Shown here piece by piece: positions 35,290 through 47,000 of a stretch of DNA of 64,000 bases. The translations under genes were made by a program, and so were the position numbers. Within the stretch, counting starts at the first letter, position 1; each line of letters starts with the position of its first letter. This stretch comes from Scilla litardierei (taxonomy: Eukaryota; Streptophyta; Magnoliopsida; Asparagales; Asparagaceae), in the NCBI GenBank assembly GCA_030789695.1, contig CM061130.1:13259860-13323859 (forward strand). Direction: 5' to 3'. The notes beneath the pieces are model-generated. The model worked only from the letters and a program-made list of their open reading frames with translations, did no database searches and was not told where the DNA came from.

Positions 35290-36260
35290 TTGCATTTAAG
35301 AAGAACTCTACACCACGTGACAGGATTGGCCATCTTGATGGTGCCCTCATGGAATGTGTCAAGCAGATTCGACAATCAAGGGAAGAGGAAGAGAAAAAGC
35401 TTCAAGATATGCACTTTAAGAAGACTAATGAATGGGAGTCCCAAAAGCTTGAGCTTGAAACACATGTCACTAAGCACCAATCCCAACTAGAAGCCAAAAA
35501 AACCGAAGCCACCAGCCATGACCTTCAATTAAAACTCCAAGCTCTTGAGAAAGGGAACTCGACTCTTAAGGTTGGGCGTTTTGCTACATTTGAGGATCTT
35601 CAGATGACGACCTTAGAGAACAAATTTAGTACCCAAGCAGTGGAAACAACCAGAAAGCAGCACTTATGGAATATAGAGAAGGTTGCTAAGCTTGAAGCTA
35701 AGTTTTTATAAGTAGCTATAAAGGGATCATCACCATTTAAAGATTACAAGACCTCAACAATTCAATTTGTGTTGAAAGCCACACAAATAGCCCATCAGAT
35801 AGTAGGGAGCAGCTATTTGGTGCAGATAATGAGATCAGCTGCTTTAACTCCTAGGATTCAGAACTTGATCAGGCCAAAAATGATAAGTCCCCAAAAAATC
35901 ATGCTTCTGTGGAGATTGACATTGACATGATGGATGAATTTTTTGGTATGGAAAGGCTTGATGCATTTCCTGATGCCAATACCATAGGCTCTGGCTATAA
36001 GCTAAGTGCTCATGGTGTCCTTACTTTTGCTAAAGAAAACTCATCAAGAACTGAGTTTGAAGCTTTGCAATGCAAGGTGGGTGGGTTGGAGAAGTATAAC
36101 AAGATGGAAATTGAGAAACTAGATGTGGAGCTGGCTTTGGCTGAATCTAGAAATTAGCTCGAGTTTTCTTGGGAGCAGCTGATATCAACTAAGGAAAGTT
36201 GGTTGAGCTACAGCAGCAGTTAAATTCCGCTAATGGGTCATTGCATGACTTCGAGAGGGA
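35290..36260 (+). pseudogene. Captured filament-like plant protein (FPP, DUF869) fragment
   Basis: A coiled-coil segment beginning DRIGHLDGALMECVKQIRQS, then 'KTNEWESQKLELE', 'LQLKLQALEKGNSTLK' and 'KQHLWNIEKVAKLEAKF', matching the diagnostic order in filament-like plant proteins ('HLDGALKECVRQLR ... TKEWES ... VAKLEAECRRL'). After the stop at 35709 homology resumes in pieces, including SELDQAKNDK and 'MMDEFFGMERLDAFPD' (compare the conserved 'DLMDDFLEMERLAALP'). Several stops and frameshifts are present. FPPs are cytoskeleton-associated coiled-coil proteins of about 900-1100 residues; only the central part is here. It looks processed or intron-poor over 0.9 kb. Confidence 0.75.
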
Positions 36261-37222
36261 CATCTATTAAATGACTGAGAAGAACAGTCTGAGGCTCATC
36301 TATTAAATGACTGAGAAGATAAGGATCAGCAGAAGTAGCGGAAGCAGCAACAACAACATGAACATGATGGTAGCAGCAGCGACACAAGTAGCAAAAGCAG
36401 TTGTGACAACAACATCATCATCAAAAAAACATCGGTGAATGAAGAGAGATTGCCTGAGAACAGAATGGCCAAGATTAAACACATCTGGCATGACAATGAA
36501 GTGAATACTCAAAATGAAATCTCTCTGCAGCAACTACGAAAAAATTCTGTAAAAGCACTCCAATTTTGTTCAGATCAGATGCCATAAGTATAGGAAGCCC
36601 TTTTTGTTTCTTTGGTTTTTTTGAGGTTGAGGGTGATAAAAAACTGTACAAAATATAAATTTTTTGTTTAAGATAAATGATATGAATTATTTCAAATTTT
36701 GTTCTTCTATACTTATGTCTCATATTATGTTTGGCCTCCTATCTTAAAGAGTTCATCAAATATGATGATATTGATAGGAAATACCTCAAACTTTTCCCAT
36801 CTAATGAAATGGTTAAGATCACATCTCACAAAAATGTGGGTGTTGCTATGATCTATATAAATCATTGGTGTTATATCGATGTAACTCATTCCAATTTCTA
36901 TTAGACAAATTCTTTACTTAAAAAATTTATTATACAAACGAGGGAAGTTTTTTGAATGGGGTTATTGACTAGAACAAAAGGGTGGATAGAAAGACTGTTG
37001 GGGTTGAATCTTAATGAATCAATTGATTGGAGGCGTGTTTGTGAATTTTTTGGAAGAAATCATAAATTATTTGTGGAATTAAATTTGGAAGGGACTAAAT
37101 TTTACGGGGGAACAAAATTTTTTATGTGAATTTAATAACAATTATTGCAGTTTAGTTTAATTATTCATGTTCGTTAGAAATTAGGGGATCTAAGACTTTG
37201 AGACAGGACTATTTTAAATGAA

Positions 37223-37251
37223 CCGTGCCCTTAGGACACGGGTTATGACTA
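37223..37251 (+). terminator. Decayed Helitron 3' hairpin terminus (unit 1)
   Basis: CCGTGCCC-TTAG-GACACGG forms an imperfect stem, followed by GTTATGACTA. The same layout with a perfect stem and CTAG is at 37924-37952. Here CTAG is reduced to CTA before the TATTATACA start of unit 2. The hairpin normally marks where rolling-circle replication stops. Confidence 0.75.
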
Positions 37252-37952
37252 TATTATACAATTGACAACCTTTTTTGAATTCTAGGGCTGACTAGGACAA
37301 GATAAAGAGTGGCTGAGATTTGATCTTGGTAAATCAATGGTTGAAATTGGATTTTGTGAAAATTTTAGTGGGAAAACTTAAATTTTGGGGGGAAAGTGTC
37401 TTGGGAACCAAAACTTTGAAATTAAAAATGTCTTAAGAAAGATTGTGGAGATTTAATTTTGGAGGAAAAGTGCCTTGGGAACCTAAACTTTGAAATTAAA
37501 AGTGCATTGGAAAAGATTATGGTGAAGCATGATCCATTAAATTAAACAAAGTTAAAATTTTAGTGTAAAACAATTTAGCGTAACAAAAAATTACCGTAAA
37601 AATACCGTGAGGTTTGTTGTTCGGTGCCGTAGGCACCTGCTAAATTGTTTATGCTAATTTGTTATTTCATGCCGAAGGCGCCCACGACGAATTTGTTGTT
37701 CATCGCCGAAGGCGCCCCCGTCGAATTTGGTGTTCGACGCCGAAGGCGTCCACGCCGAATTTGTTGTTCGACGTCGAATTTGTTGTTCCGCGCCAAAGGC
37801 GTTCGTACCAAAGGTGCACGTGCCGCTAAAGATTTTTATGCTAATTTTTTGTTCTTTTAAAATTTGGCTGTGGAAATAATTTTTTTGGAAAACAAAGATT
37901 TCACAGTGGTTTTCCCAAATGAACCGTGCCCGCAGGCACGGGTTATGACTAG
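37252..37952 (+). mobile_element. Helitron unit 2, small non-autonomous, directly abutting unit 1
   Basis: The first about 50 bp (TATTATACAATTGAC...TTTTGAATTCT...TAGGACAAG) match the start of unit 1 at 22936, and its 3' end is a perfect hairpin plus CTAG. It is about 700 bp with no open frame of note. The interior has several copies of a GC-rich phrase (GCCGAAGGCG; 37670-37800) alternating with AATTTGTTGTTC. It is followed by a T, as expected for insertion between A and T. Confidence 0.75.
37924..37952 (+). terminator. Helitron 3' terminus: perfect hairpin and CTAG
   Basis: Stem CCGTGCC (37924-37930), loop CGCA, stem GGCACGG (37935-37941), then GTTATGA and CTAG (37949-37952) with a T following. 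This is the canonical Helitron 3' end. Confidence 0.9.
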
Positions 37953-38171
<219 letters not shown>

Positions 38172-38320
38172 AGTTAGGCAATCTTTATTCAAATGTAATG
38201 TACAGCAATACAGTGTGTGGGCATGAGGTGTCAATATAAAGAGGAGGGGGCACAAGCGCCGTCACTCTTTAATATTGATTCCCCATCCCAAAACAATCTA
38301 TACAAAGAATGGAGATAGGA

Positions 38321-41300
38321 TTAGCCCATATCTCTGAACTCCCAATTTGCAAATGCCTCCGCCTCTTCCGTAGTTACCGGATCTTGGTCTCTCAAGGTGA
38401 CCCTGATATCAGCAGAAATTTCCTTAAATATGATTGATTTCTCTTTCTTTGTATCTTCAAAAATTCTTCTATTCTGTTCCCTCCATATGTGCCACACCAT
38501 AGCTGAGAGAGTAGTTTTAGCCAACCTGCTTAAGGTCTTCTTACCTCCAAAATGTAGGAGATAGTATTCACCCACCTCCTGGAGACTTGAATTAATCGGT
38601 TCTTTTATATTCAATTTTAGCATAGCCCTTTTCAGTATGTAGTTTGAGTAGTTACAGGCAAAGAAAAGATGGCTAATATCTTCCATATTGTTGCCCTCGC
38701 ACAGGACACAATTTACTGGAGAGTTCAACCCCCATCTGTTAATCAAATCTCTTGTTAGAAGCTTACCTCTGAAAGCTCTGAGGAGGGTGATAGAAAATTT
38801 GGGAATGAGGCCCGGATACCATATTAAATTCTGGAATTTGAATAGAGTGCCCTGTACCCGAACTCCATCCCAGGCTTCCTTAAACCGAAATTCATCACGA
38901 TTTCCCCCGCCTGTAGAAGCCCTCCTGCTCACAACCGTAGTCGAGTTGAATGCAAGCAAAGTCGATGTCAATCTGCCATTAGCCGAAGTCAAGCTGATGC
39001 ATCTCACGGGAGGCGCCCAGGTCCACCTATCGGGTCCTGTAGACAGTGCCACCTGGGAAAGATGCGACTTGATATTAGTAAGGTCAGCATCGTCCAACCA
39101 ACACCCGTGCTCCCAGTATTCATTAACAGTCTTCATAGAGGAGCCTTGCGGTACAGCAACAATGTCCTTGAGTGGCCCACAGTAAAGCCAGTAGTCATGC
39201 CAGAAGAGAGTGGAACACCCATCTCTAACAATTCTCTGGATGAGTTTTTGGGAGATTCTACGACTTTTCAACATATGTTTCCAAGTTCCTGATTGCGTGA
39301 CTATCCCTTTTGCCGCAAAGAACCCACCCGTCTCACCATATCTATCCCGCATTAGTCTCGCCCAAAGCCCATTAGAGGTAAGAAATCTCCACGACATTCT
39401 AATGCCAGAAGCAACATTTAGATCTTCTGATAATCGGATACCAACCCCCCCTTCTGCTTTGGGTGTACATATGTCCTCCCATGCCCAAGCCCGAGATGAA
39501 CCCATGATGAAGCGCCTGCAAAGAGAAGAAATTGCCCGAATAATGGTAAACGGCATATGGAAGGCTTGCATCCAAAACGCAACCATTCCATAAATAACAG
39601 TCCTGACAAGCTTAATCCGCCCTGAGATAGATAGCATTGAGCTCGACCAACCCATAAGCCTCTTCCTGCATTTATCCACCAATCTAGAGTACATTGGTGA
39701 TTTGGGATACTTCGATGATAAAGGCGGGCCCAGATATGTGGTAATAGTAGTTGAGATTTTGATGCCCAAATAGTCCGCCAACTCATTCTTATTTTTAACT
39801 CCCTTACTGAATAGAGCAGTACTCTTGTCCCAATTGACCTGGAGCCCAGTAAAGTCATTAAAATCATTCAGTAGAGATTTGATGCATAGGAATGATTTCT
39901 TATTTGCTCTGCAGAAAACAAGCAGGTCATCAGCGAATAGCAGGTGGGATATGGATCCTGACCGCCTCATAGGCTGAAGAGAGCCCCTACCCAGAGCTTT
40001 AGAAACTAGGATGGAGAAGGCTTCCATAACAATTACAAACAAATATGGGGAGAGGGGGTCTCCATGTCTTATACCCCGGTTGCCGTCAAAATATTCCACA
40101 GGCGAGCCATTTACCATAACAGAAAAAGTTGGTGTGGAAATACACTCTCTGATCCACCCAATAAATGTAGAGGGGAAACCCATCTGTTTTAGGAAGTACA
40201 ATACAAATTCCCGATTTACACCATCAAATACCTTTCTCAAATCTAGTTTTAGACAAGCCCGCCCTCCCATAGGGTTACTGAAGTCACGGATCTGTTCATG
40301 GGCTATAAGAGTGCAATCCGATAACAACATCCCTTTAAGAAATGCAGCTTGATTCGGCGAAATCAGCTCATGGATGACCTCCTTCAGCCTATTGCAGATA
40401 ATTTTGCTAATGATCTTGTACAAGACATTGCAACAGGCGATTGGCCTATAATCACCAAGGCACGAAGCATTAGAATTCTTTGGAATAAATGTCAAATGAG
40501 TGTGGTTTATCTGCCTTAATAGGGTACCAGATCTGAAAAAATCCTTTACTGCAACTAATACATCTTCGCCAACAAGGTGCCAGTAATGTTGGAAGAAATG
40601 TCCATTAAATCCGTCTGCGCCTGGGGCCTTATCAGGTCCAATCTGGAAAACTTCCCTCTTAACCTCCTCATCAGATATTCTCCTAATCAGCCAGGTCGAT
40701 GCATTCTCCATAAGAATGCGCTTCGGGGTAAGTGTTTGAAATGTACTCCCATAGTGATCCTGATTATATAATCCCACATAGTAAGCGAGATCGTCCTTCT
40801 TAAGATCTTTATGTGAATTATTCTGCCCACCCAGTGCATCAACGAAGTGGCTCAAATTGTTGTGGTTTTGCCTTGATTTCATAGAATTATAAAAGAACTT
40901 TGTATTGCGGTCTCCCAAGGTCATCCAGTCTTGGTGGCTTGTTTGGTGGTACATTTCTTCCTCTAGACTCATAGCATTGGCCAATGCCTTTAATCCAGCT
41001 TGCTCAAGGGCTTGGAGTGAAACATCAGTGAGTAGGTTCGGATTTCTGCGAATAGATTCCAAGTTGTTGCGGCTTGCAGAAACCAGCTTTGAAGCATTAT
41101 AAGATATTGACCAGCTACAGATAAGTGGCTTCAACCTCTTCAATTTTTGACACACACGGTACATAGGAGTGCCATGTACATAGCCCACCCAGCTTTTCTC
41201 TACAGTATCCAATATTCCTGGGCATTTGGTCCAATAATTAAAAAACTTGAAAGGTTTTGGGTTGGAAGGTACCTAAGGGTGTAGACGAACAACCATATGG

Positions 41301-41982
41301 GAGTGGTCACTCGTGTGCGGGTCCAGGTATTCCATAAATGAATCAGGGAGTCAGTCTAGCCATCAGCTACTAACGAACACCCGATCAAGCCATGCAGATA
41401 TTCGCCCATCTCCGACGTGATTATTGCACCAGCTGAGCTTACTCCCCGTACTTTTGAGCTCCAGGAGCCTACAAGTACCAATACAGTCTGAGTAGTCTTT
41501 CAGCATTTTCTCCTCTAGCTTCTGACCTCCCACCTTGTCTTTAGAATTAAGCACACTATTAAAGTTTTCTCCAACAATCCACGACCCATTGGACAACGTA
41601 GCAGCATCCTTTTGCATTTGATCCCATAACACCCTCCTTTCCCCCAATGTGTTGCGGGCGTACACCCCAGTTACAGTACAAGAGAAGCCACCTGTGTTGG
41701 TGCAAGACACCGTTAAATGTTGTTCAGAAGCAGAGGTTAGCGTTGCTGCCCAAACCGTAGGATCGAACCCCATCAAGATTCATCCTCCCGTGGCATGGTC
41801 AAAGTTATTGAATGAGACCCAAGCAGTAGGTAAAACATGTTTTTTATTGCACAGTGAAGTCTTTAACTTCGTCTCCAATAGAATGATGATGGAGGGCTTT
41901 ATTGAAGTAACTCTGTCACGAAAATCCCTACGCCGAATTGGGTTATTCAACGACCGAGTATTCCAAATGAGAAAAGTTATTA
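38321..41982 (-). pseudogene. LINE ORF2: endonuclease, reverse transcriptase, zf-RVT
   Basis: The endonuclease part (41982-41363) contains the NTRSLN-type start, a stop at 41780-41782 where GGWILMGF would be expected, and ends SWCNNHVGDGRISAWLDRVF. The usual GDFN motif reads GENFN here, so the active site may be altered. A frameshift between 41363 and 41212 separates it from RT. RT (open from 41212 to 38321, 963 codons) has 'KLDLRKVFDGVN', GIRHGDPLSPYLF and the catalytic FADDLLVF box at about 39920-39945. The C-terminus holds the zf-RVT domain (LLTRDLINRWGL, CVLCEGNNMEDISHLFFAC) and ends with an RNase-H-less tail. RT copies LINE RNA at nicked target DNA. Confidence 0.85.
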
Positions 41983-43996
41983 ATGAATAATTTGGTTTTT
42001 GACAGAACTCCCTTGCAATCTGGAGCTCCGTCTAGTACAGGGATCACCCTGGTTGTCATTCTTATTTTTTGCTTTCTTGCACTCCTCCGCATGATACAGA
42101 ATGCTATGCTCCTCAGCCTCCCAATCCGGATTATCGACTGCAATAACAGTTGGCACCCTGTCAAGATCATCATCCAATGGATCCTCAAGAAGTGAAGGGA
42201 GTGGTTTATCAGGTGTAGGCCATGATGCATCAGCAGCCACATCATCCAGTGAACCATCAACATTTGGCATCTTATATTCCTTTGACACAAATGGCTCCGC
42301 CAATCCATTTTCACCTGAGCAAGGAGCCTCACGGACTGCCGGAATTGGTAAACTCCCATTTCCATGTGCAGAGTTTGGTCGAATGGCACTAATTTCCACA
42401 TTCATATTACCCGCTTTCATATTTCCATGTGCAGAAGCTCTCAACAAGTCCTGAGGAATACCGCATTCAGCAACAACAGGCGCTACAACATTTTCCATAG
42501 GCGCAACTGCAACAGGCGGGTGGCCAGACCCTACAACTACCTCCCCCATAGGTGCAACAGCAATTTCCACTCCATTTTTGATGTTTTGGTTGTTACTCCT
42601 CTCAGACCCCTCTTTATTCAGCTATGGAACATTCCCATCACGATTCTCCAATTCCATATACCCCGTCGAATTGGTTTGGATTGAAGGGGGCTCAGTCGTA
42701 GCTGGACATTGGCCATCAGTGTGCCCAAAGCAGACACATTGGCTACACCGCAGTGGTTCGCCTTCGAATTTAGCCTCTATAGTTATGATCTCGCCTCCAT
42801 CCAACTCTACTTCAACAGATTTACGCAACGGCACCCTTGCTTCCACCTCAACTAGACACCTAGCATAGGAGATCCTCTGCAGAAAAGCAGTAGAACGATC
42901 AAGGCACATAGGAGTACCGACAACCGATACTATGATATTTAGGGTTTCCAAATTCCACATATAGAGTGGTACGCCATGCAGCTGAACCCAGACTGAAACT
43001 GATGTAAGGATATCACGATCATGACGAAGATTCAAACTCCATTTCTTCAACACCACCAACCTACCATCAAATAGCCAAGGTCCCCCTTTCAAAATCCTCT
43101 CGCATTCGTCCGGTGACTCAAATCTAAAATAGAAGAAGCCATTCTCTTTACTATAAACCTGAACCCTCTTCCTCAATTTCCAAAGCCTCTCCACCCATGC
43201 CACAATCTGTCCGTAGTAGGGAACATCTCCCAGAACATAGCCCACAAGAGTATGTTTCCATCTTTCTGCACCCCTCTCAACCAAGGGACCTAGCCCGAAT
43301 CGTTCCATCATCTAGAGTAGTTGGAGGGACCAATGTCATTGATAAACCCTCCACATATGAGTGTCTTTCCGCACACAAATCTAGCCAGGACCTTTTCTCA
43401 CTACTAGGATTAATATTAATTGGGACATTAGGCCTTTGAGGCAATTTCACAAATGGGTGATGGGTGATACCTGCATTCAGAGCTCCCTTCAACACTCGTG
43501 GCATAGGTCTGCCACTCTCCACGGGTTGTCGCCTACGCAAGGATGGCCCTCTGTGAGATTGGACGACGGCACGTCCTCTCCGTACTTCTTGCCAACCCTC
43601 AACATCAGATTTCTGCTTGCTACCCCCTTTATTGGCCTGATCAACATGGTCCCCCGATGCGGCCTTAACAGGCCCTGTCTTGGATCCCCCGGCCCCTGAG
43701 ACTCCACCGTGCCCGCTAGCAAGACTACCACGCACTTCCCCACCGCCAATTGACCGAGGAACACCTTCCTCCGACGCGGTCTTAAAGGGCTTGCTCCCCA
43801 CTATATTGGCCTGATCAACCCGCTCCCCTGACGCCGCCTGAACAGGGCCTATCTTGGATCCCCCGGCCCCTGAATCACCACCATGCCCGCTTGCAAGAAT
43901 CCAACACGCATCCCCAACGCCAGATGACCGAGAAACTTCATCCTCCGCCGCACGTAACCCTAAATCGCCTCCGGAAAACTCGAAGCCCCCTCTCAT
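41983..43996 (-). pseudogene. LINE ORF1: DUF4283 RNA-binding protein with zinc knuckle
   Basis: From ATG at 43996. The N-terminal 220 residues are Gly/Ser-rich with a repeated 'SLASGHGG.SGAGGSK.GPV.AASG' phrase. A frameshift near 43300 leads to the DUF4283 domain (VYSKENGFFYFRFESPDECE, ILKGGPWLFDGRLVVLKKW) and a CCHC knuckle, CSQCVCFGHTDGQC, at about 42700. A TAG at 42622-42624 is followed by the C-terminal part in the same frame, ending at 41983. ORF1 protein coats LINE RNA. The TAA of ORF1 overlaps the ORF2 start region. Confidence 0.8.
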
Positions 43997-44040
43997 GTTT
44001 TATATACATACATACCTATATATATATATCTATATTATAA

Positions 44041-47000
44041 AACATGGATGTTATCATGGGTTTTTGGATAAGAGTTTTTGGATAAGAGATTTTGGTTATG
44101 TGTATTGTTGTATGTGGATATGTGTATTGTTGTATAAGATATTTTGGTTAAGAGATAATGGATAAGAGATATTGGATAAGAGAATTTGGTTATGTGTAAT
44201 TGGGTGTGTTATTTGTCGAGATTGGGTTATTTGTAATTGGGTTTGAGAAATTGAGATATGAGAAATTGTAATAAGATAAGAAATCAAATCAATGTATTTA
44301 AAATTTTGAACTCAAAATTTCAACCTTCCCTTTACATCTTCTCGAATTGGGAGTGAAAGAATTTAGATCACATCACAGTTGAGAGGGAACCAATTTTGAT
44401 CACATCACGGTTGAAGAACATATTTTCTTTGTGCGCCAAAAGGAAGCATTGCACAGGAGATCACCCTCAACGCCATCATCTTCTACCTCAGCTCAAGCCC
44501 CCTCTTCTACCTCAGCTCAACAACTCTCCTCCAGCTCAACAACACATCTACCTCATCTTCTACCTCAGCTCAAGCACCCTCTTCTACCTCGGCTCAACAA
44601 CACAGCGCAAGTACATCAAGATTCATCTTTTCTTTTAATCTTTTCTTTTAAATTTAGCCTCAAATTTTTTAATTTAGCCTCATATTTCAGCTGTTTGAGC
44701 TTCATCACGGCCTCAGCAACTCCTCCATAGCTCCTCGCCATCTTCTTCTACCTGAAATTTGCCCTGCTTCACACCAGCACATCAAGAAGAGCACACGCCA
44801 AGATCAAGCAGCTCAACGTATGTTTCTTCAACCCTCATCAAGCATAGCACCCCAGTGCATTGTCCATTTTAAATTTGCCCTGCTTCTTGTGATAGTTTTT
44901 GATTTTAATTTTCTGAGTGATATTTTTGAGTTAATAATTCTTGAGTGACCTTCATAAAATTTTCATAATGTTAATAATTTTTTGAGTAATCTTCTGAGTA
45001 ATCTTCATAATGTTAATAATTGTCCTGAGTAACCAATTGTCCTGAGTAATGTTAATAATTTTTTGAGCAATCTTCATAATCTTTAGATTTTTTATTGGTT
45101 ATTTATCTCACATAGAAGGAGATATTTTTTATGATGTATGAAGATTCAAGTAGCATATGTGATTTTTACATATGTATGAAGATTCAACTTTGATAATAAC
45201 TTTGATGTAAATCTCATTTGTAAATCTCATTGTAAATCTCATATGTGATAAACTTTGATGTAAATCTGATTCATGTATCTTTTTTATAATTTATATAAAC
45301 TTTCTGAGTTATATGATCAAATTTTCATACATGTGATAACTTGAATCTCATTGTAATAAGAGGTATTTTTTACATCCTTATCTAACTCAGTTGTATGTGG
45401 ATAGCATATGTAATGTTCATATTTTAGCATATGTAATTATCAAGATAATTTTGAATCTACTATAAGGATGTAAAAATATGTCATTATACAAGATAATTTT
45501 GCATACATGAAAATTGGTTGTATATGGAATGAGATAAAATTTTGCATCTTGATTTCAGCATGTATGAAAATTGGAATGACATATGTGATAACTGCAATGG
45601 AATGACATATGTGATTTGCATACACATATCAACATATCTTGAATCTCATTATATAACTCAGAAATGGAATGGTTTTAAAAAAATGACTAGATATCATCAG
45701 GATATGTTAACATATCTAATGGACTAGATTTCTAATGGAATGACTAGATATGTTAACATATCAACAAGATAATATCATTTTTTTTAAAAAAAATGTCATT
45801 TTGATTTTCATGTATGCAAATGAAATAATGCAAATCTGGCTACTGAAGCATATGATAATGGAATGGTTTTAAAAAATTACATATCCTGTAATTATCAGGA
45901 TATGTCCTGTTAATAAACCAACACTATCAGGACAATGAGGAGATAATTTTGTTGGTTTTAACAAACCAACACTATCAGAATCTTGATAACTACATATGCT
46001 ATCAGAATGAGATAATTTTTTAAATTTAAATGTATTTAGAATCTTGATATTAACATGACAATGAGATAATTTTGTTGGTTTTTAGAATCTTGATAACTAA
46101 TATTCTTAAGGATGTAAAAATTGGTTGTATAAGGTTGCAAAATTACCTTGATTCAAGTTTTCATACATGCTGAAATCAAGATGCAAAATTGCTGACATGC
46201 TGAAATCACATATGTCATTCCATTAGATATGAGATAATGCAAATCAAGATAACTTGAATCAAGATATTTCATTGTAGTTATATAATGCAAATCAAGATAT
46301 TTCATATACAACCAATCTAATATGTCATTCCATTAGATATTCAACCAATTTTCATACATTCTGAGTACTTAAACATTGTCCTGTTACTATTCTATCAGAA
46401 TATTAGACTATTTGTTTAATTTTTGAAACTTGAAAGAATATGAGCCATTTAATTTTTGTTCCAACTGAGTATTGTAAGCTTGAAACTTGATTTGGATAGC
46501 ATTTAGCTCTTATCCAAGTTAGCATTTAGCATTTAGTTCAAATTCACAGCACAATGCTATCCAGTTGATAATGCTATCCAAGTACATAACACTGGTTCCA
46601 ATTTATCTTCTCAAATTTAAATTTCTCTTTTACATTTAAATTTATCCTGTTGAGAATTTGCAACTGTGAATCATGTGAATCAATTTCTCAAGTATTTTTG
46701 AACTGAATAACAGGACAATTTCATTTCTTTTGAATCATGGAAGTTTGCAACTGAATAACAGGACAAGCTTGAGAAATTGGTAAGTTTTTTTGAACTGAGA
46801 ATTTTGCACTTGTGAATCATGTGAATCAATTCCATGATTTAATATGAAATTTCTCAAGTTTTGTTGGCAATTGGCAATTCCATGTTTTTTTGAACTGAAA
46901 TTTGAGTGATATTGAGAATGATTTAATATTGAGTGATATTTGAGTGATATTTGTTTCCCTCCCATACGTATTTTTTCTAATAGGTTTGAGTGATATTTCT

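Larger units (their letters stand above)
22934..37251 (+). mobile_element. Helitron unit 1, gene-capturing, with nested copia insertion
   Basis: The 5' end is TCTATTATAC at 22934 after an A; the 3' end is a decayed hairpin CCGTGCCC/GACACGG followed by ATGACTA at 37223-37251. Both ends are supported by the near copy of each in the adjacent unit 2. Helitrons move by rolling-circle replication and often carry host gene pieces. This unit holds an ACHT thioredoxin exon, a VPS41-like piece, an unidentified exon pair and a filament-like plant protein pseudogene, all on the plus strand. It encodes no Rep/helicase, so it would depend on another element. Without the 5.5-kb copia insert it would be about 8.8 kb. 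Confidence 0.7.
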
